Origin: CBDUXP01 sp965371225 [NCBI: uncultured bacterium]
GTDB taxonomy: Bacteria; Abyssobacteria; SURF-5; CBDUXP01
Assembly: GCA_965371225.1 (NCBI GenBank)
Contig: CBDUXP010000017.1
Location: 10,329 to 74,328 of the forward strand
DNA: 64,000 nucleotides
Reading direction: 5' to 3'
This document shows, piece after piece, positions 1 to 8,928 of this stretch. A model generated the notes under the pieces. It was not told the DNA's origin. It was given only the letters and a program-made list of their open reading frames with translations, and did not search any database. Numbering within the stretch: position 1 is the first letter of the stretch; every line of letters starts with the position of its first letter. Made by a program: the position numbers and the translations under genes.

Positions 1-678
1 GAGCAGACGCCGGTGCCATTGCTGCGTGGTCACCGCGTAGGCGACCACCCCGGTTTGGCAGCCGGCGATGGCGAACACGCCGTAGTCACTCGCGGCGACC
101 GTGGCGCCCGCCCACAGTGCAGCGAATCCGACTGCGCGCCGGCGCACCACCTCCGAGCCCTCCCCCGCCCCGGCCGCGGTCAGCCAGGCGCCCAACAAAC
201 CAAACAGGCACGCGGTGTAGGTGGTCTCCTTATAGGTCATGCCCGCCAGCAGGTACCACTGGGAACTCAGGACCAGGAGCGCCAGGACCGCCACGCGGGA
301 GTACAGCCCCATGCCCGCCCGCCGCACGAGCCGCCACAACAGGAGGCCCGCCAGCGCTTCCATGCCCACCGCGACGGCCAGACCGGCGAGCGGGAGCGGG
401 AGCAGGGTCGCGGCTATCCGGATCAGGATGGGGAACAGGGGTGGGTGGTTGACGAAACCGACGCCGCCGTAGAGGGAATAGCCCGGCAGCTTCTCCGCCA
501 AGCCCAGGTAGATGGGATCGTCGAGGCCCAGGAAGTAGACGGGTTCGGGCGAGAGGCTGCGCGTGACGGCGAACGCGAGGACCACGGCGGCGAACGCTAC
601 GGCGGCGGCGCGCGGGAAGTGCGCCTCGGGGGTGCGGGAACCGGCGGCCTCACCCACCGAGGACGCGCCGGCAGACAT
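1..678 (-). CDS. Membrane glycosyltransferase-like protein (GT-C/PMT type), C-terminus cut by window edge
   Basis: About 225 residues are visible and no stop is reached before the left edge. After a polar N-terminus there is a transmembrane helix, then a loop with an acidic pair (LGLDDPIYL) and a conserved-looking NHPPLFP segment, then several further hydrophobic helices. An acidic motif in the first periplasmic loop is the hallmark of GT-C transferases that use polyprenyl-phosphate sugars (ArnT/PMT families). The ATG at 678 gives MSAGASS and overlaps the end of the threonine aldolase gene by 29 bases; a GTG at 657 is an alternative. The family call is inferred from layout, and the sugar and acceptor are unknown. 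Confidence 0.6.
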   Translation of the reverse strand, partial: MSAGASSVGEAAGSRTPEAHFPRAAAVAFAAVVLAFAVTRSLSPEPVYFLGLDDPIYLGLAEKLPGYSLYGGVGFVNHPPLFPILIRIAATLLPLPLAGLAVAVGMEALAGLLLWRLVRRAGMGLYSRVAVLALLVLSSQWYLLAGMTYKETTYTACLFGLLGAWLTAAGAGEGSEVVRRRAVGFAALWAGATVAASDYGVFAIAGCQTGVVAYAVTTQQWHRRLL

Positions 679-1684
679 CCACCGCGTGGCCCACCTGCGC
701 GCGGTCCACGTCCAGGTGCGTCACCATCCGAAGGGCGGTGGGGCTCAGGGGCAGGCAACGCACGTCGGCCGCGCCCAGGTCCGCGCACAACTCGTGGGCC
801 GACTTTGCGCACTGGGTCGTATCGAAGTAGACGATGTTCGTTTCCACCCGCCCGCCCTTGATCCTGAGCCCGTCCACGCCGGCCAACCCCTCGGCGAGAA
901 ACTGCGCGTTCGCGTGATCTTCCGCGAGCCGCTCCACGTGATGGTCCAGGGCGTAGAGCGCCGCGGCGGCGAGCACCCCGGCCTGCCGCATTCCGCCCCC
1001 CAGCATCTTGCGGACCTTGCGGGCCCGGGTCACCAGTTCCTCCGAGCCGATGAACACGGACCCTACCGGGCAGCCGAGCCCTTTGCTGAAGCAGAAGTTC
1101 AACGTGTCCACGTGCTGGGCGACCGTGTGCAACTCGACCCCGTGCGCGACGCAGGCATTAAAGACGCGCGCCCCGTCCAGGTGGACGGACAGGCCGTGTT
1201 CCCGCCCGGCGGCGCACACCGCGTCCAGGTCCGCAAGCGGATAGCAACTGCCGCCGCCGTAGTTGTGCGTGTGCTCGAGCCAGAGCAACCGGGTGCGGGG
1301 TTGGTGATAGTCCGAGGGCCGCATGGCGTCGTGAACCTGCGCGGGGTCGAGCAGACCGCGTTCGCTGGGCACGAGCGCCATACTGACGCCGGAAATTACG
1401 GCGTAGCCCGCCGCCTCGTACCGGTACAGGTGGGACGTGGATTCGATGATGACCTCATCCCCCGGTTCCGTGTGCACCTTGCACGCGATGGCGTTGGCCA
1501 TGGTGCCGCTGGGCACGAACAGCGCGGCCTCTTTGCCGGCGAGTTCCGCACACCGCGCCTCGAGTGCGTTGATGGTGGGATCTTCGCGAAACACGTCATC
1601 CCCCACCTCGGCCGAAGCCATGGCGGCGCTCATCTGCGCCGTGGGTTGCGTCAGCGTGTCGCTGCGTAAGTCGACCGGAGACAT
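650..1684 (-). CDS. ltaE: Low-specificity L-threonine aldolase
   Basis: A PLP enzyme of the beta-eliminating lyase family that cleaves L-threonine or allo-threonine to glycine and acetaldehyde in the cytoplasm. The start [15 protein letters not shown] matches the family N-terminus. HLDGAR (Asp near residue 170) binds the PLP ring nitrogen, and the Schiff-base lysine lies in [11 protein letters not shown] near residue 201. The length of 344 residues is normal. I chose the ATG at 1684 over a TTG at 1699 because the -10-like TATGAT at 1705-1710 would place the mRNA start between them. It overlaps the downstream membrane protein gene by 29 bases. Confidence 0.93.
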   Translation of the reverse strand: MSPVDLRSDTLTQPTAQMSAAMASAEVGDDVFREDPTINALEARCAELAGKEAALFVPSGTMANAIACKVHTEPGDEVIIESTSHLYRYEAAGYAVISGVSMALVPSERGLLDPAQVHDAMRPSDYHQPRTRLLWLEHTHNYGGGSCYPLADLDAVCAAGREHGLSVHLDGARVFNACVAHGVELHTVAQHVDTLNFCFSKGLGCPVGSVFIGSEELVTRARKVRKMLGGGMRQAGVLAAAALYALDHHVERLAEDHANAQFLAEGLAGVDGLRIKGGRVETNIVYFDTTQCAKSAHELCADLGAADVRCLPLSPTALRMVTHLDVDRAQVGHAVDVCRRVLGG

Positions 1685-1702
1685 GGGGAATGCGAGCAAC
1701 TC

Positions 1703-1716
1703 AAATCATAGCGTAG
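1703..1716 (-). promoter_or_regulatory. -10-like element upstream of ltaE
   Basis: On the minus strand this reads CTACGCTATGATTT and contains TATGAT (five of six to TATAAT), about 20 bases before the ltaE ATG. Thirteen of 14 bases match the element before the gspE-like gene at 4658-4671. No good -35 is visible. Confidence 0.35.
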
Positions 1717-1753
1717 GCCCGCCCGGCGGTGAGCCTGCGCCGGAAGGGGTTGC

Positions 1754-2593
1754 CTAGGGGCCCGTGCCCGCCTCAGCGGCTTTCGCTTCGTCCCAGAGGG
1801 CGTCTAGCTGCTCGAGAGTTGCGCTGTCCATGGCCAGCCCGCGTTCGGCTGCCAGACGCTCCACCGTGCGAAAGCGTGCTTCGAACCGGTTCGCCGCCCG
1901 GTTCAGCGGCCCTTCGGCCTCCAGGCCCAGGTGCCGCTGGAGGTTCACCAGAGCGAAATGCAAGTCGCCAATCTCGTGGGCAATCGCGGCCGGATCCGCG
2001 GCCGCGCGGGCCTGCTCCAGCTCCGCCATTTCCTCGGCAACCTTGTCCCACACGCCCGCGACCTCCGGCCAATCAAATCCCACTTCCGCGGCGCGTGCCT
2101 GGAGCGCGTACGCCTTGCGCAGTGCGGACACCTGAGGTGGCAGCCCATCGAGGATCCCACTCCCGTCGGCCTGTTCCCGCTCCCGCGCCTTGAGTTCGGC
2201 CCACTGGCGCACCACACCTTCGGGGCCCTCCACGTCCGCCGCGGCGAAGACGTGGGGGTGACGGCTCACCATTTTCGCGACGAGCCCCTTGACGGCGTCC
2301 GGCATGGTGAAGAGACCGCTCCGCTCGGCGGTCAAAGCGAAGAAGAGCACGAGGAACACCACGTCGCCCCACTCCTCGGCAATGTGCGCGGGCTCGCAGG
2401 CGGCGACGGCCTCGGCCAGCTCGCGGCATTCTTCGGTCAGGTAGCGGAGCAGGTCCTCCGGCGTCTGTTCGCGGTCCCATGGACAACCCTCGGGGCTGTT
2501 GAGCATCTCCAGCAGGTCGGCCACGGCGCCCAGCGCTCGGGTCCGCGCGTCCCGTGCGGCCCCAGGGGCGGGATCGTGTTCCGGCAACAACAT
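1754..2593 (-). CDS. mazG: Nucleoside triphosphate pyrophosphohydrolase MazG
   Basis: An all-alpha NTP pyrophosphatase that hydrolyses (d)NTPs to NMP and pyrophosphate, a house-cleaning function. Two MazG repeats are visible. The N-terminal one has GCPWDREQT followed by EECRELAEA and EEWGDVVF, the EExxE and ExxD Mg-binding pattern. The second starts at VGFDWPE and ends with the typical NRFEARFRTVE. The length of 279 residues and two-domain layout match E. coli-type MazG. The ATG at 2593 directly precedes MLLPEHD. It stands alone, with about 70 bases downstream to ltaE and 100 upstream to the glycine-zipper gene. Confidence 0.95.
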   Translation of the reverse strand: MLLPEHDPAPGAARDARTRALGAVADLLEMLNSPEGCPWDREQTPEDLLRYLTEECRELAEAVAACEPAHIAEEWGDVVFLVLFFALTAERSGLFTMPDAVKGLVAKMVSRHPHVFAAADVEGPEGVVRQWAELKAREREQADGSGILDGLPPQVSALRKAYALQARAAEVGFDWPEVAGVWDKVAEEMAELEQARAAADPAAIAHEIGDLHFALVNLQRHLGLEAEGPLNRAANRFEARFRTVERLAAERGLAMDSATLEQLDALWDEAKAAEAGTGP

Positions 2594-2693
2594 GGGACCG
2601 GTCGTCAGGCGTGCGTCCTCACGCCGCGGACTGATAGCGGCCGCTGCACTGCACGTGGGCCCGGCGCCCTGTCGGCGTCAATCGCGGGCGCGC

Positions 2694-3209
2694 CTACTCG
2701 TAGTGGCCCGGTACCCAGACTTCGCGCATGTAGGAACGGCCGTTCGCGCCGCGGACGGTGTGCGGCTCGTAATGCCCTTCGATCCACGCGCGCCCCAGAT
2801 GCGCCTCAGGCTCCGTGCTTCGTTCCTGCGGGCGCCCGTAGCGGTTGTGGTAGTCTTCCTCGTAGTCGGAATCGCGGCCGTAGTCGCTGTCGTGCGAGCC
2901 CTCGTGCCGGTCATCGTGGTGGCGATCCTCGTAGCGGTCGTCGTACCGGTCTTCATACCGTTCCCGCCGGGCGGCTTCTTCCGCTTCCCGCTGGTGTTGG
3001 CGCCCGTGGCCGATCACGGAACCGGTGATGGCGCCGATGCCGGCGCCGATGAGCGCCCCTTCCCCCCCGTGGCCGGATTGATGACCGATGATCGCACCCG
3101 CGCCCGCGCCAATGCCGGTGCCCACGGCCGCGCCCCTCTGCGTTTCCGTGCAGCCCCCCGCCAGCAGTCCGGCGGCAACGATTACTCCCGCGCCTCGCCA
3201 TCCCGTCAT
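2694..3209 (-). CDS. Glycine-zipper envelope lipoprotein
   Basis: The 171-residue product starts MTGWRGAGV and has a lipobox LLAGGC, so it is probably a lipid-anchored envelope protein. Residues 35-75 are a glycine-zipper segment with repeated GAGIGAITG/GTGIGAGAGAIIG blocks, as in Slp/OsmB-type and YMGG proteins. A strongly charged stretch follows with RYED/RYDD/RYED in tandem (a 12-base DNA period) and many His, Asp and Arg residues. The C-terminus has two WxxGHYE-like motifs (AWIEGHYE and VWVPGHYE). An upstream in-frame extension to 3278 lacks the lipoprotein signal and was not used. Exact function unknown; likely a cell-envelope structural or stress lipoprotein. Confidence 0.8.
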   Translation of the reverse strand: MTGWRGAGVIVAAGLLAGGCTETQRGAAVGTGIGAGAGAIIGHQSGHGGEGALIGAGIGAITGSVIGHGRQHQREAEEAARRERYEDRYDDRYEDRHHDDRHEGSHDSDYGRDSDYEEDYHNRYGRPQERSTEPEAHLGRAWIEGHYEPHTVRGANGRSYMREVWVPGHYE

Positions 3210-3287
3210 ATCCACACTCCTTGTCCTGCCCCCAGGACGCTCACCACGCAGTCTGCAATATCCGCCCCGGCGGTGCAACCCGGCCGC

Positions 3288-4607
3288 TCACGACGCGGCT
3301 TTCCGGGGGGGCTGGGCAGCTCGGGTGAGATCGAGCCCCAGGTCCATGTCTCCCCCCAGCACGCGCAGGATCTCCACGATGGGGCACACGCCGTCCTTGA
3401 CCTTGCGCAGGGCGGTCTCCCCGATCGGGGTGAGGCCGGCCTCTTGCCGACCCACTTCGGCAATCGCGCTGGTCCCCCTGCCAGCGAGGATGGCCTTGCG
3501 CACGCTTTCGTTGACCAGCAGTTTTTCCGTGATCGCCGTGCGGCCGAGGAAGCCGGTGTTGCCGCACTTCGGGCAGCCGGCACCGATACGGAACTTGTAC
3601 GGCTCCCCGGGAAAAGTGCTTTCGATCAGCTCGATCTGTTCCGGCGTCGGATTGTCGCGAGCCCGGCACTCCGGACACACGCGGCGGGCCAACCGCTGGC
3701 ACACGATCACGCGCACGGACGAGGCCACCACGAAGGGCGGGACGCCCATGTCTAGCAGGCGGGTCAACACTTCGGCTGCGGTCCCGGCGTGGGTGCTCGT
3801 CAGAACCAAGTGGCCGGTCAAGCCCGCGCGCATGGCGATCTCCGCGGTCTCGGGATCGCGCGTTTCGCCGACCATGATGACGTCCGGGTCCTGGCGCAGC
3901 ACGGCGCGCAAGCTCGTGGCGAAGTCCAGTTGCTGCTTGTAGTTCACCTGCACCTGCGGAAACATCCCCAGATTGAATTCCACCGGGTCTTCGATAGTGA
4001 TGATGCTCGCGATGTTCCCCTGCTCTTTGGCGACCCGCTGCACGAGGGAGTACAGGGTGGTGGTCTTGCCGTGGCCGGTGGGTCCGCTAATGATCACCGT
4101 GCCTTGCAGGCTGTCCACCACTTGTGCGAGGTCGGCTTCGGTCTCCTTGTCAAAGCCCAATTGGTGCAACGACAGGAGCGTACGCTTGGCGTTGAAGATG
4201 CGGACGACCGCCTTCTCCCCGGACACGGTGGGGATCACGTTGACGCGGTAGTCGACCATCTTGCGCCCGACTTGGAGGGTGATGCGCCCATCCTGCGGCC
4301 GCATCTTTTCATGCGCCACCATGTCCCCCATGACCTTGATGCGCCCGATGATCCGGTCGTGCAAGTCGATGGGGAGGCGAGCCGCCTCGCGGAAGGTTCC
4401 GTCGACCCGGAATCGGACGCGCGTGGTTTCGCCGACGAAGGTCTCGAAGTGGACGTCGGAGGCGTTGTGGTAGGCCGCCTGCTGCAGCAGCAAATCCACG
4501 CCGTCGCTCACCTCACCCTGGCCGTTGACCAGAAGGTGGGTGAGGACGCCCTGGATGTCCGTGACGTCGATTTTGCCCGTGCGCGCTGGCTGAGGCGCGG
4601 TCGCCAT
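3288..4607 (-). CDS. GspE/PilB-family secretion or pilus ATPase, short orphan form
   Basis: A type II/IV secretion hexameric ATPase. In the 439 residues the N2-like domain contains NASDVHFE and RVRFRVDG. The Walker A is GPTGHGKTT (175-183), the Asp box TIEDPVEF (205-211), the Walker B VIMVGETRDPETAE (243-256), and the His-box region LTSTHAGTAAE. A four-cysteine zinc site follows at Cys311/314 and 345/348, a GspE/PilB feature that PilT lacks. The usual N-terminal MshEN/GspE-N1 domain is missing, and no other pilus or type II gene is in the window. The ATG at 4607 (MATAPQPA) is preferred to an implausible 101-residue upstream extension. Confidence 0.88.
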   Translation of the reverse strand: MATAPQPARTGKIDVTDIQGVLTHLLVNGQGEVSDGVDLLLQQAAYHNASDVHFETFVGETTRVRFRVDGTFREAARLPIDLHDRIIGRIKVMGDMVAHEKMRPQDGRITLQVGRKMVDYRVNVIPTVSGEKAVVRIFNAKRTLLSLHQLGFDKETEADLAQVVDSLQGTVIISGPTGHGKTTTLYSLVQRVAKEQGNIASIITIEDPVEFNLGMFPQVQVNYKQQLDFATSLRAVLRQDPDVIMVGETRDPETAEIAMRAGLTGHLVLTSTHAGTAAEVLTRLLDMGVPPFVVASSVRVIVCQRLARRVCPECRARDNPTPEQIELIESTFPGEPYKFRIGAGCPKCGNTGFLGRTAITEKLLVNESVRKAILAGRGTSAIAEVGRQEAGLTPIGETALRKVKDGVCPIVEILRVLGGDMDLGLDLTRAAQPPRKAAS

Positions 4608-4657
4608 TGTGCTGCCCCGTATCCCCTTGTAGCCTCGCCCACAAATGTGCGGAGGAT

Positions 4658-4671
4658 AAATCATAGCATAG
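4658..4671 (-). promoter_or_regulatory. Extended -10 promoter upstream of the GspE-like gene
   Basis: The minus strand reads CTATGCTATGATTT, with an extended -10 (TGC then TATGAT) about 50 bases before the ATG at 4607. No -35 is obvious, as expected for extended -10 promoters. It nearly duplicates the element at 1703-1716. Confidence 0.4.
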
Positions 4672-4875
4672 CTTCCGGATGCCCACCGCGAAATCCTGCT
4701 TAGACAGACCCCCATGTGGGGTGGGGCGCGGAGCTCCCCCGTCGGTCCCCGACACTTCGGCCGCCGCTGCCTTGTGCAGCGCGGTAGACCCTGCGGGAAT
4801 TCGAGTAACGGTCGGTGGCTATACTGGTCCGGCACTGAGAGAACGCGGGAGCGCTGTGGACAGCACGGGGGGAGG

Positions 4876-6111
4876 ATGAACCGACAGCGTTGGCGCTGGA
4901 TGGGGCGCATCGGTTACGCGGCGGGGGCCGCGTTCGTGTACGCGGGATTTCTCGCGACTCCTTCCGGCCAGCCGGAAATTCTCTGGTACTCGCGCACCTA
5001 CGCGGGATTCCTGGTGGTGCTGCTCGGAGTGCTCAGCCTCCCGCTCGGGGTGATGTGGCTCCAGGGGCGGCTGGGAAGGCGCCGCCTGCTGTTCACTCTG
5101 GCGCCCACGGCTGCAGTGCTCGTGCTGGGTTACGGCGCGCTGGCCCAGGTGTACTACGCCCGGCAAACGCATCGGTTCGACCCGTTCTTGCAGGCGCCGC
5201 CGCCTCGCTTCGCCCGGCCCAGCGCCGTGCGGCGGGGTGGCGAGGTGCGGATCCTCTTTGCGGGCGGGTCGACCACGCGCAACGCCCACCTGCCCCAGGG
5301 GGAGCGGTATCCGGCGGTGGTGGAGACCCTCCTCCGCCAGCGCTTTCCGGATACTCCCCTGACGGTGTTTAACGCCGGGATGGATTGGTGGACGACGAAA
5401 CATTCCTTGATCAACTACGTCACGTACGCGCGAGACTGGGAGCCGGACGTGGTCGTGGTCATGCATGGGATCAACGACCTCTACCGGTCCTTCTCGCCGC
5501 CGGAGTATGCCGTGCCCGGTTATGACCCGTTGTGGGCGCATTTTTATGGCCCGGCCATGCGGGGCGCGCGGCCGCCGACGTTTTCGCGCCACCTGTTCAC
5601 CACGTACTTGGGCGACTTCGCGGACCGATGGTACGCCGCCGCCCGGTATCGCGAAATCAACTATCCCAGCGAGCGATACGTGTCGGTTCGACAGTTTGGT
5701 CACCAACTGGAGCGCCTCGTGCACTACGCGCAGAGTGACGGGGTTCAGCCGGTGCTCGTCACCCAGCCGTCGCTTTACAAGGGGGAGATGACGCGGGCGG
5801 AACGGAACGCCGCGTGGTTCTCGCGTGAGTTCTGCCTCACGCCGGGTGGGTGGCTGCGGCGGGAATACCCGAGTCCCCTTTCGTTACAGACCGGTATGCG
5901 GACGGTCAACGACCGCACCCATCGGGTGGCGGCGGCCGCGAAGGTGCCCCTCGTCGATGCCGCGGCCGCCCTGCCGAAAACGCTGGAGTACTTCCGGGAC
6001 GATGTGCACTACACGGCCAAGGGAAGCGCCCTGGTGGCGCAGTTGGTGGTGGACGAAATCGCACGACTGGGCGTGATGTCGCCTCCGCGTACGCCTGGCG
6101 AGACCGAATAG
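4876..6111 (+). CDS. Membrane-anchored SGNH/GDSL-type hydrolase
   Basis: The 411-residue protein has three hydrophobic N-terminal helices (to about residue 100), then an SGNH hydrolase domain. Block I is FAGGSTTRN with the nucleophile Ser, block III is MHGINDLY (the Gly-x-Asn-Asp oxyanion motif), and block V is DDVHYTAKG with the catalytic Asp and His. Such enzymes act on ester or acetyl groups of lipids or glycans; the substrate here is unknown, but a membrane-tethered form beside envelope genes suggests O-deacylation of a surface glycan. A GGAGG stretch at 4871-4875 abuts the ATG at 4876, so spacing is poor and the start is uncertain; the ATG at 4900 is an alternative. Confidence 0.82.
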   Translation: MNRQRWRWMGRIGYAAGAAFVYAGFLATPSGQPEILWYSRTYAGFLVVLLGVLSLPLGVMWLQGRLGRRRLLFTLAPTAAVLVLGYGALAQVYYARQTHRFDPFLQAPPPRFARPSAVRRGGEVRILFAGGSTTRNAHLPQGERYPAVVETLLRQRFPDTPLTVFNAGMDWWTTKHSLINYVTYARDWEPDVVVVMHGINDLYRSFSPPEYAVPGYDPLWAHFYGPAMRGARPPTFSRHLFTTYLGDFADRWYAAARYREINYPSERYVSVRQFGHQLERLVHYAQSDGVQPVLVTQPSLYKGEMTRAERNAAWFSREFCLTPGGWLRREYPSPLSLQTGMRTVNDRTHRVAAAAKVPLVDAAAALPKTLEYFRDDVHYTAKGSALVAQLVVDEIARLGVMSPPRTPGETE

Positions 6112-6116
6112 CGCGT

Positions 6117-6662
6117 CTAGCCCGGCGTCCGCAGGAGCGCGGCGATGAACGTGCCGCTCATGGTGAGGGCGATCAGCAGCTTGGCGATGACCGCGCCGGT
6201 CCGGCCGAGCATGGCGCCCAGCCCGGCGCGGAGGGCCTCGTTCGGCGTCCGGCGCTGACTGAGTTCCCACAAAGAGGCGCCGAGGAACGCGCCCGCGAAC
6301 GCGCCCACGATGGTGCCGACAACGGGCAACAGCATGGTGCCGACGATCACGCCCGGAAAGACGCCGACGATCGCACCGATGACGCCGCCACGGGACGCCC
6401 CGAAGCGCTGCGCACCGATAGCGGATGCCAGAAACTCCAACACCTCCCCCAGCACGGCGAGCACGACCAGCGCGAGGATCAGGGTGAGCCCGTAGCTCTC
6501 GAATCCGGTGAGCACGCCGTACAGCACGATGCTGGCGAGGCTCACCCAGGTGCCCGGCAGGCTGACGAAGAGCATGAGGATGCCGGCGACCTGCACGATC
6601 ACCACCAGGATCAGCAGCGCGGCGAAGCCCAGGGCGGTGAGGAGTTCGAGGGTGGCGGCCAT
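6117..6662 (-). CDS. DUF456 family membrane protein
   Basis: A 181-residue, almost entirely hydrophobic protein with five to six helices and small-residue-rich segments such as GAIVGVFPGVIVG and GAFAGAFLGASLWE. This Gly/Ala pattern and the motif LGEVLEFLASAIGAQRFGAS are typical of DUF456. No biochemical function is established for the family. The gene begins 8 bases after the recD2 stop, so it is probably co-transcribed with it. It converges with the SGNH gene, only 5 bases away. Confidence 0.85.
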   Translation of the reverse strand: MAATLELLTALGFAALLILVVIVQVAGILMLFVSLPGTWVSLASIVLYGVLTGFESYGLTLILALVVLAVLGEVLEFLASAIGAQRFGASRGGVIGAIVGVFPGVIVGTMLLPVVGTIVGAFAGAFLGASLWELSQRRTPNEALRAGLGAMLGRTGAVIAKLLIALTMSGTFIAALLRTPG

Positions 6663-6669
6663 TTCTGCA

Positions 6670-8928
6670 TCATACGCCCAAGAGCCGGAGTTGATTCACG
6701 TGTACCGGCTCCACCGTGCCCGTGAGGATGCCGGCGAGCCGCGGGGCCAGGCTGGAGTATCGCTGGTGGGCGCGCTGCTGCCTGACGGCCATCTCCAAGG
6801 CGCGCTCCGTGCCCACCAGGACCACGAGGCGCTTGCCGCGTGTCAATCCCGTGTACAGCAGGTTGCGGTCGAGGAGCATGAAATGCTGCGTCAGCACCGG
6901 GAGAATGACCGCGGGATATTCGCTGCCTTGCGCCTTGTGCACCGTGACCGCGTACGCGAGCGTGAGTTCGTCCAACTCCGCGGATTCGTAGAGCAACGTC
7001 TCGGAGTCGAACGCGACGCGCAGCTCCTGCGCCTCGGCCCGGGCCTCCACGACGCGGCCCAAGTCCCCGTTGAAGACCCCCTTGTCATAGTTGTTGCGCA
7101 GTTGGATGACTTTGTCCCCCTCGCGATACACCCGGGCGCCCCGTGTGAGGCTGCGCCCTTCGGGATTCAGGAGGGCTTGCAGTTGCGTGTTGAGATTCGC
7201 GACGCCTACCACGCCCTTGTGCACGGGGCACAGCACCTGTACGTCCGCCACCCGGTCGCACCCGAGCCGGTGCGGAATGAACTCCGCGTGGAGGCCCCGG
7301 ATAATATCCACCACTTCTTCGGGTTCGCTCGCCGTGATCCAGAGGCAGTCGACCCCGCTGCCCGCTTCGTCCACCGAGTGAATTTTGGGCACGCGCCCCT
7401 GCTGCATCTCGTGCGCGTGCGCGACAATGGCGCTCTCGGCCTTCTGCCGCATGATTTCCCGCAACCGCACCACCGGCACCGTGCCGGATTCCAGGAAGTC
7501 GCGTAGCACTTGACCGGGCCCCACGGAGGGCAATTGATCGGCGTCACCCACGAACACCAGGGCGGCGTGCGGCGGCAGCGCTTCCAGCAACGCGGCGGCC
7601 AACGGCAGGTCCACCATCGAGACCTCGTCAATAATGAAGAGGTCCCCCACCAACGGGTGCTCCAGGCCGCGCATGAAGCCGCCCTGCCGGGGGTTGAATT
7701 CCAGAAGCCGGTGCAGCGTCTTCGCCGGCAGGCCGGTCACGTCGCTCATGCGATTCGCCGCGCGGCCCGTAGGTGCGGCGAGCACCACCTGCATCTGCTT
7801 GGCGCGATAGATGGCGCAGACGGCGCGGAGGATCGTGGTCTTGCCCGTGCCCGGCCCGCCAGTGATCGCGAGCACCTTGTCGCTTGCCACGCGGCGAACG
7901 CATTCGCGCTGCGCCTCGGTGAGCGTGAGCAGTTCCCGCTCCTCGAACCATTGGATGGCGCGCTCCACCTTGATCTCCGGCAGGCGCGAGCGCCCGAACC
8001 GCAGGGACTCGAGCGCGCAGGTCAACCGCACTTCCGCGGCGTGCAGCTCGGGCAGGTAGCAGCGGCGTCCCGGGCCCACCGTGCCGTCCTCCAGGGCTTC
8101 CCCTTCACGCAAGATGCGTTGTTCGTCGATGAGCGTCTCCAGTTCCCCGCGCGGATCGCCGCTGTCCTCTCCCAGGAGTTCGTGCGCCTGCGCGAGGAGG
8201 TGGTCCTCGGGCACGTGCGTGTGGCCCTGCTCCGCGGCGGTGACCAGCGCGTGCAACAGTCCGGCGCGGCGCCGCTCCGGCGCGTCGTGCCCTATGCCCA
8301 GTCGCGACGCGATGCCGTCGGCCGTCCTGAAGCCGATGCCGTAGATGTCGCTCACCAGGCGGTAGGGGTCGCGCTGCACGATGTGCGCCGCCTGCGTGCC
8401 GTAGAGCTTGTAGATGCGCGCGGCGAGGCCCGGGTTCACGCCGTGCCCTTGGAGAAAGACCATGACTTCGCGGATGCCCTGCTGCTCGCGCCAGGCCTCG
8501 GCGATTTGCCGCCGGCGTTTAGGGCCGATGCCGCCCACCTCCGCCAAGCGGTGGGCGTGGTTGGTGATCACGTCCAGCGTGTCCTCGCCGAACGCGGCCA
8601 CCAGCCGCTTGGCCATGACGGGCCCGATGCCCTTGATCATGCCCGAGCCCAGGTAGCCTTCGATGCCTTCGATCGTGCTCGGCGCCGTCGCCTCGCAGTG
8701 GTCCGCCTCGAACTGGTCGCCGAACTTCTTGTGCGTCACCCAGCGGCCGCGCACGCGCAGGTTTTCGCCCTGGTTGATGGGCCAGAGTTTGCCCACGACG
8801 GTCGTCAGGCCGCTCTTCCCCGCCTCCCGGAGCCGGAGCACCACGTACCGCGTGTCCTCGTTGGCGAACGTCAATCGCTCGACCGCGCCTTCGATGGTGG
8901 TGCGGGGCGCTCTCGTATTGCTGGGCAT
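6670..8928 (-). CDS. recD2: ATP-dependent RecD2-like DNA helicase
   Basis: A 5'-3' superfamily 1B helicase of the RecBC-independent RecD2 class. Helix-hairpin-helix motifs (IKGIGPVMAKRL and GGIGPKRRRQI) occupy the N-terminal half. They are followed by Walker A ITGGPGTGKTT, motif II IIDEVSMVD, motif III VGDADQLPSVGPG, motif V VHKAQGSEYPAVILP and motif VI LLYTGLTRGKRLV. The 752-residue length fits RecD2 (700-800). The ATG at 8928 gives MPSNTRAPRTTIEG, close to the usual family N-terminus; an ATG at 8955 is the alternative, and neither has a strong ribosome-binding site. Likely role: repair and replication-fork processing. Confidence 0.94.
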   Translation of the reverse strand: MPSNTRAPRTTIEGAVERLTFANEDTRYVVLRLREAGKSGLTTVVGKLWPINQGENLRVRGRWVTHKKFGDQFEADHCEATAPSTIEGIEGYLGSGMIKGIGPVMAKRLVAAFGEDTLDVITNHAHRLAEVGGIGPKRRRQIAEAWREQQGIREVMVFLQGHGVNPGLAARIYKLYGTQAAHIVQRDPYRLVSDIYGIGFRTADGIASRLGIGHDAPERRRAGLLHALVTAAEQGHTHVPEDHLLAQAHELLGEDSGDPRGELETLIDEQRILREGEALEDGTVGPGRRCYLPELHAAEVRLTCALESLRFGRSRLPEIKVERAIQWFEERELLTLTEAQRECVRRVASDKVLAITGGPGTGKTTILRAVCAIYRAKQMQVVLAAPTGRAANRMSDVTGLPAKTLHRLLEFNPRQGGFMRGLEHPLVGDLFIIDEVSMVDLPLAAALLEALPPHAALVFVGDADQLPSVGPGQVLRDFLESGTVPVVRLREIMRQKAESAIVAHAHEMQQGRVPKIHSVDEAGSGVDCLWITASEPEEVVDIIRGLHAEFIPHRLGCDRVADVQVLCPVHKGVVGVANLNTQLQALLNPEGRSLTRGARVYREGDKVIQLRNNYDKGVFNGDLGRVVEARAEAQELRVAFDSETLLYESAELDELTLAYAVTVHKAQGSEYPAVILPVLTQHFMLLDRNLLYTGLTRGKRLVVLVGTERALEMAVRQQRAHQRYSSLAPRLAGILTGTVEPVHVNQLRLLGV

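Noticed and set aside
13-861. Long plus-strand frame at the left edge
   Set aside because: It is antisense to the glycosyltransferase-like and threonine aldolase genes and reads as Arg/Gly/Gln-rich low-complexity sequence.
6669-6674. TATGAT six bases before the DUF456 gene suggesting leaderless transcription
   Set aside because: It overlaps the recD2 stop codon region and the gene is 8 bases after recD2, so co-transcription explains expression more simply.
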